Assembly (NCBI GenBank): GCA_002721105.1
Contig: PBJL01000026.1
Location: forward strand, 46,176-110,175
Direction: 5' to 3'
DNA length: 64,000 nt
Origin: Acidiferrobacteraceae bacterium
GTDB taxonomy: Bacteria > Pseudomonadota > Gammaproteobacteria > Arenicellales > UBA868
Below the pieces are notes generated by a model. That model was not told the DNA's origin and searched no databases. It was given only the letters and a program-made list of their open reading frames with translations. Shown here piece after piece: positions 56,615 to 64,000 of the stretch (within the stretch, counting starts at the first letter, position 1; each line of letters begins with the position of its first letter). A program made the translations under genes and the position numbers.

Positions 56615-57238
56615 TTACTTCGAGTACAACGCTACAACCAAGGATTCATTAATATCTTTTGATAACTCACCCCTTTCTGGAGCTGCTTTATATATCCCTT
56701 TCGATGCCTTCACATCGACATCCACCCAAGGTTGAAATCCTATCTGCTCAGCAATCTCGAGAGCAGATCTTATTCTGAGTTGCTCCTTACTCTTCTCTCT
56801 AACCTCGATCGAATCTCCCGCGTGTACCTGATAGGACGGTATATTCACTCTATTTCCGTTAACTTTTATCGCGTTATGAGATACTAGCTGACGCGCCTCA
56901 GCTCGAGTTACTGCAAAACCCATTCGATACACAACGTTATCTAATCTCGACTCCAATAACTGCAGTAAAACCTCACCAGTTGAACCTCTCCGACTTGCAG
57001 CTTCAGAGTAGTATCGTCGAAACTGTTTCTCCTGGAGACCATACATACGTCGAAGTTTCTGTTTTTCTCGCAATTGAGAACCATAAACAGTCGCGCGTGC
57101 TCGGCGTCCGCCGGATTTAAAACCTGGCTCTCTTTCGAATTTACATTTTGAATCGATTGATCTTACTGGGCTTTTTAAAAATAGGTCGGTGCCTTCTCTT
57201 CGAGCTAACTTACATGTTGGTCCTAAATATCTTCCCAT
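56615..57238 (-). CDS. rpsD: 30S ribosomal protein S4
   Basis: A 207-residue primary 16S rRNA-binding protein with an S4 RNA-binding domain ([20 protein letters not shown]). The N-terminal [16 protein letters not shown] is typical, and the four-cysteine zinc site of some bacteria is not present. In E. coli S4 represses the alpha operon; a matching leader structure was not verified here. 78 bases precede rpoA. Confidence 0.98.
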   Translation of the reverse strand: MGRYLGPTCKLARREGTDLFLKSPVRSIDSKCKFEREPGFKSGGRRARATVYGSQLREKQKLRRMYGLQEKQFRRYYSEAASRRGSTGEVLLQLLESRLDNVVYRMGFAVTRAEARQLVSHNAIKVNGNRVNIPSYQVHAGDSIEVREKSKEQLRIRSALEIAEQIGFQPWVDVDVKASKGIYKAAPERGELSKDINESLVVALYSK

Positions 57239-57250
57239 AATTAAATTCTC

Positions 57251-57646
57251 CTATACTCTTCGTCTCTTAGGAGGCCGACAACCGTTATGGGGAATTGGGG
57301 TAATGTCGGCAATCCCACTAATCTCTAACCCTATAGCATTAAGTGCACGAACGGCAGAGTCTCTTCCAGGGCCAGGCCCCTTTACACGAATATCGATTTG
57401 CTTGAGGCCATGCTGTTCCTGAGCTGCCTTGCCTGCATTCTCAGCGGCAACTTGTGCCGCAAACGGCGTACTCTTTCGGCTTCCTCTAAAACCTGAGCCC
57501 CCAGCGGTTGCCCATGATAATGCGTTACCATGCCGGTCGGTTATCGTGACTATGGTGTTATTAAAAGAAGCATGGATGTGTGCAATTCCTTCCGTAACCG
57601 ATTTTTTGCTCTTAGCTTTGGTTTTTTTCTTTGTTACTTTAGCCAT
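57251..57646 (-). CDS. rpsK: 30S ribosomal protein S11
   Basis: A 131-residue protein with a basic Lys-rich N-terminus, then [25 protein letters not shown] and the C-terminal [13 protein letters not shown], all strongly conserved. It lies 12 bases after rpsM and before rpsD in the alpha operon. Confidence 0.98.
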   Translation of the reverse strand: MAKVTKKKTKAKSKKSVTEGIAHIHASFNNTIVTITDRHGNALSWATAGGSGFRGSRKSTPFAAQVAAENAGKAAQEQHGLKQIDIRVKGPGPGRDSAVRALNAIGLEISGIADITPIPHNGCRPPKRRRV

Positions 57647-57658
57647 TCAAACTGATTC

Positions 57659-58015
57659 CTATTTTTTTATTGCTCGCTTAGGGCCTTTCCGCGTACGCGC
57701 ATTAGTTGATGTTCTTTGGCCCCGTACTGGTAACCCTCGGCGATGTCTCATACCTCTATAACTACCCAAATCCATCAAACGTTTAATATTCATAGACACA
57801 TCGCGACGAAGATCGCCTTCTACTTCATATCTAGCCACCTCCGCCCGTAACTTTTCCGCATCGTGCTCTGTCAAATCACTAACTTTAGTCACTCGACTCA
57901 CTGACGCACTATCACAAATTTTTTGAGCTGTTGGACGCCCAATTCCATAGATCGAAGTCAAGGCAATCTCAACGTGCTTATTGGTAGGCAAATTTATTCC
58001 CGCTATGCGAGCCAC
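57659..58015 (-). CDS. rpsM: 30S ribosomal protein S13
   Basis: A 118-residue head protein of the small subunit: ARIAGINLP at the N-terminus, the helix-two-turns-helix [12 protein letters not shown], and the basic C-terminal [14 protein letters not shown] that contacts tRNA. First gene of the alpha operon, 65 bases after rpmJ. Confidence 0.98.
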   Translation of the reverse strand: MARIAGINLPTNKHVEIALTSIYGIGRPTAQKICDSASVSRVTKVSDLTEHDAEKLRAEVARYEVEGDLRRDVSMNIKRLMDLGSYRGMRHRRGLPVRGQRTSTNARTRKGPKRAIKK

Positions 58016-58080
58016 TTAATACACTCCTTTTTTTGACTGAACATATAACTTCTTTCGGAAAATTATTCTTGTCATTTGAG

Positions 58081-58194
58081 CTATCCTTGTCTTTGTTTAT
58101 GACGCGGGTTTTTGCATATTACACGAACACTTCCATTTCGCCGGATTATCTTACAATCTCGACACATTTTTTTGACTGACGCACGCACTTTCAT
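58081..58194 (-). CDS. rpmJ: 50S ribosomal protein L36
   Basis: A 37-residue zinc-ribbon protein, too short for most gene finders. It starts [11 protein letters not shown] and carries the full zinc site Cys11, Cys14, Cys27 and His32, so it is the zinc-binding (C+) form. AAAGGA lies eight bases before the ATG. It sits between secY and rpsM, the standard end of the spc operon. Confidence 0.96.
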   Translation of the reverse strand: MKVRASVKKMCRDCKIIRRNGSVRVICKNPRHKQRQG

Positions 58195-58212
58195 GACTAT
58201 ATCCTTTAGCTT

Positions 58213-59541
58213 TTAGCGGGTTAGACCCAGCCCCCCGGCTAACGTAGACTTTTTCATAAGACTTTCATATTGCCTAGACATTAGATAAGACTGAACTTGC
58301 GTCATTAAATCCATTGCAACAACAACAATTATCAAAAGTGATGTCCCTCCAAAATAGAATGGAACGCTCCACCTCACTATCAAAAATTCTGGGATAAGAC
58401 AAATTACTGTTAGATATACCGCGCCACCAAGGGTTAATCTTGATACAACACGATCGATATAGTTTGAGGTCTGGATGCCGGGGCGCACGCCTGGTACAAA
58501 CGCACCAGACTTCTTAAGATTATCTGCAATTTCTCGCGGATTAAAAACCATAGCCGTATAGAAAAAACAGAAAAACACAATCATTGCTGCATATATTAAT
58601 GTGTATACTGGCTGACCAGGGGCCAATGTTGTTGCAATATTGCGAAGCCATCCCATCCCCTCAGTTTGACCAAACCAACTTCCGAGGCTAGCTGGAAATA
58701 AAATAATACTCGACGCAAAAATTGGTGGTATGACGCCAGCCATATTGACTTTTAAAGGAAGATGAGTAGTTTGCCCTGCCAACATTCGCCTTCCCTGCTG
58801 ACGTTTTGCATAATTAACTGTGATTCTACGTTGTCCTCGCTCAACAAACACTACCACTCCAATTATACCTATAGCTCCAATAAATAAGAGCAAAACTCCA
58901 ATTGGCGTAAATGCTCCTGTTCTTGCTAGCTCAAGCGTTCCGGCTACTGCTGAAGGAAGGCCTGCAACGATACTTCCAAAAATGATTAGAGAAATTCCAT
59001 TTCCAATTCCTCTTTCAGTGATTTGCTCTCCAAGCCAGACCAAAAACATCGTTCCTGTGACTAATGTTGCAACTGCTGTGATCTTAAACCCTAGCCCTGA
59101 TACCATTACAACTGGGGCGCCTCCAACTTCCTGGCCGCCAATTGCTATCGAAATTCCTAGGGCTTGAAATGTTGCAAGCACAATTGTGCCATAACGGGTA
59201 TATTGGGTTATTTTCCTACGGCCAGCTTCTCCCTCTTTTTTCAGTTGTTCCAAACGAGGAATCACTGAACTCATCATCTGCATGATAATCGACGCAGATA
59301 TATAGGGCATAACACCAAGAGCCAATATTGACATCCGTTTTAATGCACCTCCTGAAAACATATTAAAAACATCAACGATAGACCCTTGAGTCTGAGCGAA
59401 TAGAGCTGCCACCGCATTAGGATCGACACCCGGTATGGGAATATGAGCCCCTATGCGAAAAACTACCATTGCCCCCAAAACAAAAAGAATTCTTTGACGT
59501 AATTCTGTCAATTTCCCGAGTCCAGCTAATGGAGATGCCAT
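58213..59541 (-). CDS. secY: Preprotein translocase subunit SecY
   Basis: A 442-residue channel protein with ten membrane segments. Landmarks: [14 protein letters not shown] in the first helix and plug region, the [21 protein letters not shown] segment, and cytoplasmic loops RRKITQY and [10 protein letters not shown] that contact SecA and the ribosome. Start set at the ATG at 59541, with GGAGG nine bases upstream; a GTG at 59565 inside rplO would add eight residues. The length matches E. coli SecY (443). It follows rplO by 4 bases. Confidence 0.97.
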   Translation of the reverse strand: MASPLAGLGKLTELRQRILFVLGAMVVFRIGAHIPIPGVDPNAVAALFAQTQGSIVDVFNMFSGGALKRMSILALGVMPYISASIIMQMMSSVIPRLEQLKKEGEAGRRKITQYTRYGTIVLATFQALGISIAIGGQEVGGAPVVMVSGLGFKITAVATLVTGTMFLVWLGEQITERGIGNGISLIIFGSIVAGLPSAVAGTLELARTGAFTPIGVLLLFIGAIGIIGVVVFVERGQRRITVNYAKRQQGRRMLAGQTTHLPLKVNMAGVIPPIFASSIILFPASLGSWFGQTEGMGWLRNIATTLAPGQPVYTLIYAAMIVFFCFFYTAMVFNPREIADNLKKSGAFVPGVRPGIQTSNYIDRVVSRLTLGGAVYLTVICLIPEFLIVRWSVPFYFGGTSLLIIVVVAMDLMTQVQSYLMSRQYESLMKKSTLAGGLGLTR

Positions 59542-59545
59542 ACCG

Positions 59546-59980
59546 TTAATCCTCCACTGTTCCACCAGCTTGCTCGATCGCAGTCCGGGCGCCTGTGGTT
59601 ACTTTTATACCTCGAAGAACTACTGGCTTGTTTATTTTTCCTGTTCCAATTACTTTCGCTCTTAGTGCATTCCTACGAACAACACCCGCCGCTTTCAAAA
59701 CAGCGAGATCTACCGATTGATCCTCTATTTTTTCTAATTCATGCAACCGAATCTCCGCAACTCGGCTACGAACAAGGGATCTAAATCCACGTTTAGGTAC
59801 GCGCCTCTGTAGCGGCATTTGCCCATCCTCAAAGCCAACTTTATGATAACCACCTGAACGAGACTTCTGTCCTTTATCACCACGACCAGCTGTGCTGCCA
59901 CGATTGGACCCATATCCACGCCCCGCTCTAATTAGCGACTTTCGCGAACCAACACTTGGCTTAATTTCATTTAGACGCAT
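59546..59980 (-). CDS. rplO: 50S ribosomal protein L15
   Basis: A 144-residue protein with the glycine- and arginine-rich N-terminal [19 protein letters not shown] and [21 protein letters not shown] segments that thread into 23S rRNA. It lies 1 base after rpmD and just before secY in the spc operon. Confidence 0.97.
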   Translation of the reverse strand: MRLNEIKPSVGSRKSLIRAGRGYGSNRGSTAGRGDKGQKSRSGGYHKVGFEDGQMPLQRRVPKRGFRSLVRSRVAEIRLHELEKIEDQSVDLAVLKAAGVVRRNALRAKVIGTGKINKPVVLRGIKVTTGARTAIEQAGGTVED

Positions 59981-59981
59981 A

Positions 59982-60176
59982 TTAGTTTTCCTGTACGCGC
60001 ACCAAATGACTGATTTTATTAATCATTCCCCGTATAGCTGGCGTGTCCGCTACCTCAACTGATTGATTAATTTTTCGTAACCCGAGGCCTTTCACGCAAT
60101 TCTGTTGTGTTTCGCCACGGCCATATCGACTACGTGTCAGCGTAATAGTTATTTTTTTAGGTGTGCTATCCGACAT
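59982..60176 (-). CDS. rpmD: 50S ribosomal protein L30
   Basis: A 64-residue protein with the [13 protein letters not shown] start and the [22 protein letters not shown] core of bacterial L30. It is 8 bases after rpsE. The N-terminal five residues are a slight extension over the E. coli protein. Confidence 0.95.
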   Translation of the reverse strand: MSDSTPKKITITLTRSRYGRGETQQNCVKGLGLRKINQSVEVADTPAIRGMINKISHLVRVQEN

Positions 60177-60184
60177 TTTGATTT

Positions 60185-60709
60185 CTATCCCAATATTTCC
60201 GCAACAGATTTTCCACGCTTAGCTGCAATCTGCTCTGGATTTTGGATGCGACGTAAACCATCAATCGTCGCACGAGCAACATTTATTGGATTTGTAGTAC
60301 CAATCACCTTTGCCAATACGTTTCGAACTCCAGCCGCCTCGAAAATTGCCCGCATCGTACCACCGGCGATAATTCCTGTTCCGTCAGAAGCGGGGCGCAT
60401 CACTACTCGCGCTGCTCCATGTCGACCAATTATCGGGTAATGCAATGTTCCATCATTTAAATTAACCGTAAGAAGATTTCGGCGAGCATCCTCCATAGCT
60501 TTTTGGACAGCAACCGGCACTTCCCGTGCTTTCCCTCGTCCTATACCAACACGACCATTTCCATCACCCACTACAACCAATCCAGTGAATCCAAATATCC
60601 TTCCGCCTTTGACAACTTTGGCCACTCTATTTACCTGAATAAGATGTTCTTGAAATCCATCAAAGTCAACGATATCTCCCTCAGATTTATTACTAGATTT
60701 CTTATTCAT
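60185..60709 (-). CDS. rpsE: 30S ribosomal protein S5
   Basis: A 174-residue protein with the double-stranded RNA-binding-like N-terminal domain ([23 protein letters not shown]) and the C-terminal [25 protein letters not shown] block. I chose the ATG at 60709, with AAGGA about ten bases upstream; a GTG at 60733 would add eight mostly charged residues and lacks its own ribosome site. Between rplR and rpmD in the spc operon. Confidence 0.97.
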   Translation of the reverse strand: MNKKSSNKSEGDIVDFDGFQEHLIQVNRVAKVVKGGRIFGFTGLVVVGDGNGRVGIGRGKAREVPVAVQKAMEDARRNLLTVNLNDGTLHYPIIGRHGAARVVMRPASDGTGIIAGGTMRAIFEAAGVRNVLAKVIGTTNPINVARATIDGLRRIQNPEQIAAKRGKSVAEILG

Positions 60710-60735
60710 TGCATCACTATCCTTTTTTTTCACAA

Positions 60736-61098
60736 TCAGAATTCAAGCCCGTTTTCACGCGCTGCCTCTGCTAAGGCTTTCACTCGACCGTGATATTTAT
60801 AGCCAGATCGATCAAATGCGACTCGTTTCACTCCCAATGCCTTGGCTTTTTCGGCTAAATGCTTGCCTACTAGAGTGGCTGCGGCAACATTGCCGCCATT
60901 TTTCAACTGTTCTTTCAGTTCTGACTCTGTCGTTGATGCGCTAACAATTACCCGCCCTTCCTTAGTTTCTATTATTTGAGCATAAAGATGTTTTGGCGAT
61001 CTAAAGACACAGAGCCGATTAACTCCTAACCGTTTAATTTGCGCACGAGTCTTACGCGCACGACGTAATCTAGCTACATTACGAGTTTTCATATTCAT
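60736..61098 (-). CDS. rplR: 50S ribosomal protein L18
   Basis: A 120-residue 5S rRNA-binding protein; the basic N-terminus ([12 protein letters not shown]) and the core [16 protein letters not shown] and [24 protein letters not shown] are typical. Met at position 3 is an alternative start. It lies 8 bases after rplF. Confidence 0.97.
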   Translation of the reverse strand: MNMKTRNVARLRRARKTRAQIKRLGVNRLCVFRSPKHLYAQIIETKEGRVIVSASTTESELKEQLKNGGNVAAATLVGKHLAEKAKALGVKRVAFDRSGYKYHGRVKALAEAARENGLEF

Positions 61099-61106
61099 CT
61101 AACCCA

Positions 61107-61634
61107 TTAAACCTTCTTCGCCTGCTTTCGCACTACATATTCATCTTCATATCGGACACCTTTTCCCTTGTAGGGTTCGGGAGGTCGAAACCGACGAATT
61201 TCTGCCGCTGTCTGGCCAACTAACTGCTTGTCGATCCCTTTTACAATGATTTCTGTCTGACTCGGCGTCTCTACTGAAATCCCGTCTGGCACTTTGTATT
61301 CCACTGGATGAGAAAAACCCAAACTCATATTCAGCACTTTCCCTTTGGATTGTGCCCGATATCCAACACCGATTATTGTCAATTTTTTTTCAAATCCGTT
61401 AGTCACTCCAACGACAAGATTATTTACCAAAGAACGCATCGTGCCGGCAATCGCTGAAGATCCTTCTTTCGTCTCCTCAACTTGCAAGATATCATCCTTG
61501 TGCTGCAGGTTTATATCCGAATGGAGATTCAAATAGTGTTCTCCTTTAGGTCCTTTCGCCACCACTTTTCCAGGCTCAATCTTGATTTCAACCCCTGTTG
61601 GTATCGAGATCGGATTATTCGCTATTCTAGACAT
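61107..61634 (-). CDS. rplF: 50S ribosomal protein L6
   Basis: A 175-residue protein with the two-fold repeated L6 domain: SRIANNPISIPTGVE at the start, GVTNGFEKKLTIIGVGYRAQ in the middle and RRFRPPEPYKGKGVRYEDE near the C-terminus. It lies 21 bases after rpsH. Confidence 0.97.
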   Translation of the reverse strand: MSRIANNPISIPTGVEIKIEPGKVVAKGPKGEHYLNLHSDINLQHKDDILQVEETKEGSSAIAGTMRSLVNNLVVGVTNGFEKKLTIIGVGYRAQSKGKVLNMSLGFSHPVEYKVPDGISVETPSQTEIIVKGIDKQLVGQTAAEIRRFRPPEPYKGKGVRYEDEYVVRKQAKKV

Positions 61635-61655
61635 GTGTATTTCAATTTCTATTCG

Positions 61656-62054
61656 TTAGCTAACAGTACAAATTAATTCGCCACCCGCTTGAGATGCTTT
61701 AGCCTGCTTACCTGTCATAATCCCTTTCGAGGTTGAAACAACAACTGTTCCCAAGCCATTGTCTACTGTAGGAATGTCAACACTGCGACAATAAACCCGT
61801 TTACCCGGCCGGCTCACCCGATCTATACGACTAATCACAGGCTTGCCATCGTAGTACCTCAAAGTCAGGTTTAACGTTTTTTTTCCATCAGTCTCGATAT
61901 TGGTTTCGCACTTGCCTATGAATCCCTCTTCCCGAAGTACTCGAGCTACCGCCTCCTTAATTTTAGAGGTCGGCATTATTACAGTATCACGCCCAGATGC
62001 TTGACCATTCCGAATGCGAGTTAACATATCAGCGATAGGATCAGACATGCTCAT
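61656..62054 (-). CDS. rpsH: 30S ribosomal protein S8
   Basis: A 132-residue 16S rRNA-binding protein. MSMSDPIADMLTRIRNGQ agrees with the E. coli start, so the first ATG (62054) was kept; a second ATG lies two codons in. The C-terminal GLGTVVVSTSKGIMTGKQA motif is conserved. S8 represses the spc operon in E. coli; the site was not checked here. Confidence 0.97.
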   Translation of the reverse strand: MSMSDPIADMLTRIRNGQASGRDTVIMPTSKIKEAVARVLREEGFIGKCETNIETDGKKTLNLTLRYYDGKPVISRIDRVSRPGKRVYCRSVDIPTVDNGLGTVVVSTSKGIMTGKQAKASQAGGELICTVS

Positions 62055-62085
62055 TTCTTGATAGCCTCCAAATATTCTCTTCCCA

Positions 62086-62391
62086 TTACCAACTAGCCTT
62101 CACAACACCGGGTGCTTCCCCTCGCATTACGACCTCACGAAGAGCATTACGACCTAAACCAAAATGCCTAAAATATCCCCTTGGACGTCCTGTTATGGCG
62201 CAACGATTCCGTTGTCGACTACGAGCTGAATCACGTGGCAACTTTTGCAACGTGATCATAGCTGACCATCTTTCTTCATCAGGCAAGGATGGATTTTGAA
62301 TTTTTATTTTCAAATCTGCCCTCGTTGCTGAAAATTGCTGTTCTAGCTTTTTTCTTTTTACCTCCCGCGCCAACATCGATTTCTTAGCCAT
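62086..62391 (-). CDS. rpsN: 30S ribosomal protein S14
   Basis: A 101-residue S14 of the long, zinc-free form. The C-terminal RQRNRCAITGRPRGYFRHFGLGRNALRE-type block is split by Gly residues but lacks the CxxC pairs of the short form. It lies between rplE and rpsH. Confidence 0.97.
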   Translation of the reverse strand: MAKKSMLAREVKRKKLEQQFSATRADLKIKIQNPSLPDEERWSAMITLQKLPRDSARSRQRNRCAITGRPRGYFRHFGLGRNALREVVMRGEAPGVVKASW

Positions 62392-62408
62392 AGTTGATTT
62401 TTTCTCTT

Positions 62409-62948
62409 TTACGTTCGTAGTGGGAAGCGAAATTGTCTTAAGAGCGCCTCAGCTTCGGTGTCCGTCTGAGCTGAGGTTGTTAATGTGACATTGAACCCAC
62501 GAAACGCATCTACCTTATCGTAATCAATTTCAGGAAAAATTATTTGCTCTTTAAAACCAATACTAAAATTGCCTCGTCCATCAAATGACTTTGATGAAAG
62601 TCCGCGAAAGTCGCGAACTCTGGGAATAGCAACGGAAATTAAGCGATCTAAAAACTCATACATTTTGTCACGTCGCAATGTTACCTTGGCACCAATAGCC
62701 CAACCCTCTCGCACCTTGAAAGCTGCTACAGATTTTCTTGCTTTAGTCAATATCGGCTTTTGTCCAGTTATTAATGATAAATCGGATTGCGCTGCTTCTA
62801 AAACATTCTTATCAGTTAATGTGTCACGTAATCCCATATTCACGGTAATTTTTTGCAACCGAGGCACCTGCATCACACTCTTATACCCAAACTCCTCAAC
62901 GAGAGCAGGAACCACTTTTTCATTATAATGCTCTAATAATCTAACCAT
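62409..62948 (-). CDS. rplE: 50S ribosomal protein L5
   Basis: A 179-residue 5S rRNA-binding protein. Conserved parts include [34 protein letters not shown] and the C-terminal [12 protein letters not shown]. The length equals E. coli L5. It lies 19 bases after rplX. Confidence 0.98.
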   Translation of the reverse strand: MVRLLEHYNEKVVPALVEEFGYKSVMQVPRLQKITVNMGLRDTLTDKNVLEAAQSDLSLITGQKPILTKARKSVAAFKVREGWAIGAKVTLRRDKMYEFLDRLISVAIPRVRDFRGLSSKSFDGRGNFSIGFKEQIIFPEIDYDKVDAFRGFNVTLTTSAQTDTEAEALLRQFRFPLRT

Positions 62949-62967
62949 AATTCGTCACTTCACTCCA

Positions 62968-63294
62968 CTATCCCTGATCAATTACTTCATCATCCGATCT
63001 ATAAAATCTGACTTTCCGCCCATCCTCAAGCTGTCTAATCCCCGCGCGGTCGGCTCGCTGGCGATTTGGATTAAAGAGAGCGATATTTGATATGTGGATA
63101 GGCGCCTCTTTTTCAATTATTCCGCCTGTCTGCCCCTTATTGGGGTTAGGTCTCTCGTGTTTTTTAACCACATTTACATTGTCCACTAAGGCTCTTTCAT
63201 CCGGCAGAATCCTCAATACCGTGCCCCGCTTTCCTTTATCTCGACCTGTCAATACAACAACATCGTCGCCCTGTCTAATTTTTTTAGTTGCCAT
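62968..63294 (-). CDS. rplX: 50S ribosomal protein L24
   Basis: A 108-residue assembly initiator with the KOW motif in the N-terminal GDDVVVLTGRDKGKRGTVL and the following VNVVKKHERPNPNKGQTGGI. It lies 5 bases after rplN. Confidence 0.97.
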   Translation of the reverse strand: MATKKIRQGDDVVVLTGRDKGKRGTVLRILPDERALVDNVNVVKKHERPNPNKGQTGGIIEKEAPIHISNIALFNPNRQRADRAGIRQLEDGRKVRFYRSDDEVIDQG

Positions 63295-63299
63295 AACTG

Positions 63300-63668
63300 C
63301 TAAAGAACTTCCGGGGCAAGAGAAATTATCCGCATAAACCGCTCCGATCGAAGCTCTCTAGTGACTGGACCGAATATTCTGGTGCCTACCGGCTGATATT
63401 GGGGATTGAGTAAGACTGCTGCATTACGATCAAACCGAATCAAGGATCCATCCGGCCGACGAACCCCTTTACGTGTACGAACTACTAGCGCATTAAACAT
63501 TTCACCCTTTTTAACCCTACTATTTGGGATCGCTTCTTTTATGCTAATTTTTATGACATCACCGATACTAGCATAACGTCGTTTTGATCCGCCCAATACT
63601 TTTATACATTGAACTTTTCGAGCTCCGCTATTGTCGGCGACATCTAACATACTTTGTACTTGAATCAT
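63300..63668 (-). CDS. rplN: 50S ribosomal protein L14
   Basis: A 122-residue protein; [20 protein letters not shown] fixes the start at 63668, because the family begins MIQ. A GTG five codons upstream is open but not conserved. The C-terminal [24 protein letters not shown] region is intact. First gene of the spc operon, 11 bases after rpsQ. Confidence 0.97.
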   Translation of the reverse strand: MIQVQSMLDVADNSGARKVQCIKVLGGSKRRYASIGDVIKISIKEAIPNSRVKKGEMFNALVVRTRKGVRRPDGSLIRFDRNAAVLLNPQYQPVGTRIFGPVTRELRSERFMRIISLAPEVL

Positions 63669-63679
63669 GGCCTCTGCTC

Positions 63680-63964
63680 TCACTCCTGCTCAGATCGTTT
63701 CAATATGCGAAGCAATCGCCAAGACTTTGTCCTAGAAATTGGCCGGCAGTGCTCAATCACAACAGTATCACCTGCCTTGCAGACATTGTCCTCATCATGA
63801 GCATGAATTTTAGTAGATCGCCGTATATATTTTTTATACAAAGGATGCTTATACTGTCTGATTGTCAAGACAGTGATGCTTTTATCCATTCTCGCACTTA
63901 AAACACTGCCTACTACAGACTGTGTTTTTCGATCGACTTCACTATTTATATCATTGGTCGTCAT
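63680..63964 (-). CDS. rpsQ: 30S ribosomal protein S17
   Basis: A 94-residue OB-fold protein with [32 protein letters not shown] core (family GxVxSxKMxKT pattern) and the C-terminal [13 protein letters not shown]. The N-terminus is a little longer than in E. coli (84). It starts inside the rpmC stop codon (4-base overlap) and ends the S10-operon part of this block. Confidence 0.96.
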   Translation of the reverse strand: MTTNDINSEVDRKTQSVVGSVLSARMDKSITVLTIRQYKHPLYKKYIRRSTKIHAHDEDNVCKAGDTVVIEHCRPISRTKSWRLLRILKRSEQE

Positions 63965-64000
63965 TTTTTCTCTTTGGATATTTCAGTGATGCGGGTTTTT
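63961..64000 (-). CDS. rpmC: 50S ribosomal protein L29, C-terminal end only
   Basis: The last 12 codons ([12 protein letters not shown], then TGA at 63963-63961) are in the window. The TGA overlaps the rpsQ start as ATGA. The position directly upstream of rpsQ and the basic ending fit L29, whose C-terminal helix often contains an IARIKT-type sequence. The remainder lies beyond the right edge. Confidence 0.75.
   Translation of the reverse strand, partial: KTRITEISKEKK

Overview
The window reads as a chromosomal segment of a low-to-moderate GC (about 40% by eye) gammaproteobacterium. The class assignment rests on seen gene content: a smc-zipA-ligA cluster (ZipA is essentially gammaproteobacterial), an E. 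coli-type gamma-glutamylcysteine ligase GshA, DksA, a proteobacterial ffs-dnaX-ybaB-recR block and a standard spc/alpha ribosomal operon. Short intergenic spaces, many 1-14 base gene overlaps, absence of insertion sequences or CRISPR, and a TctABC solute-uptake system suggest a streamlined, probably aquatic and uncultivated lineage; that last step is inference.

Layout. 1-5.7 kb: the 3' end of an error-prone polymerase gene (dnaE2/imuC), then a leftward operon fdhB-fdhA-folD coupling NAD-dependent formate oxidation to folate one-carbon chemistry. 5.8-12.1 kb: ccmAB, then leftward dusA, an AsmA-family gene and ilvD. 12.4-18.2 kb: rightward gshA, a 3-hydroxyacyl-CoA dehydrogenase, an orphan hydantoinase-A-like protein and a conserved unknown. 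18.2-27.8 kb: leftward smc, zipA, ligA and acnA. 28.1-31.0 kb: dksA, pyrC and a YheT-type hydrolase. 31.0-33.8 kb: leftward 4.5S RNA, dnaX, ybaB and recR. 33.9-43.1 kb: a membrane protease, a DUF3108 protein, then leftward FAA hydrolase, quinone oxidoreductase and an operon tctC-tctB-tctA-frc-panE that looks built for uptake of a carboxylate (oxalate is the best guess) and its activation by formyl-CoA transferase.

43.3-46.9 kb is the accessory part. Two serine tRNA genes in the same orientation bracket a kinase-fold protein that has lost its catalytic residues and a flavoprotein of the iodotyrosine-deiodinase-like nitroreductase group. Beyond the second tRNA lies about 800 bases with no ordinary gene; it holds a possible 36-residue secreted peptide, a 16-base perfect palindrome, a 33-base exact copy of the 5' part of the second tRNA-Ser, and a 9-base-arm inverted repeat in front of fdhD.

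46.9-54.9 kb: fdhD (needed for formate dehydrogenase activation, and so linked to the operon at the left end), an ABC ATPase, a DUF6494 protein, the SOS cassette lexA-imuA-imuB with a clear LexA box, a CsaA-like protein, a long acyl-CoA dehydrogenase and a PduO-type cobalamin adenosyltransferase. 55.1-64 kb: the alpha and spc ribosomal operons, all leftward, from rplQ to the 3' end of rpmC.

Taken together, formyl-CoA transferase would release formate, formate dehydrogenase (matured by FdhD) would oxidise it for NADH, and FolD would tie it to the folate pool; an oxalyl-CoA decarboxylase would be required but is not in the window. The SOS mutasome is present but split: dnaE2 at the far left, lexA-imuA-imuB about 49 kb away. 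No convincing rho-independent terminators were seen.
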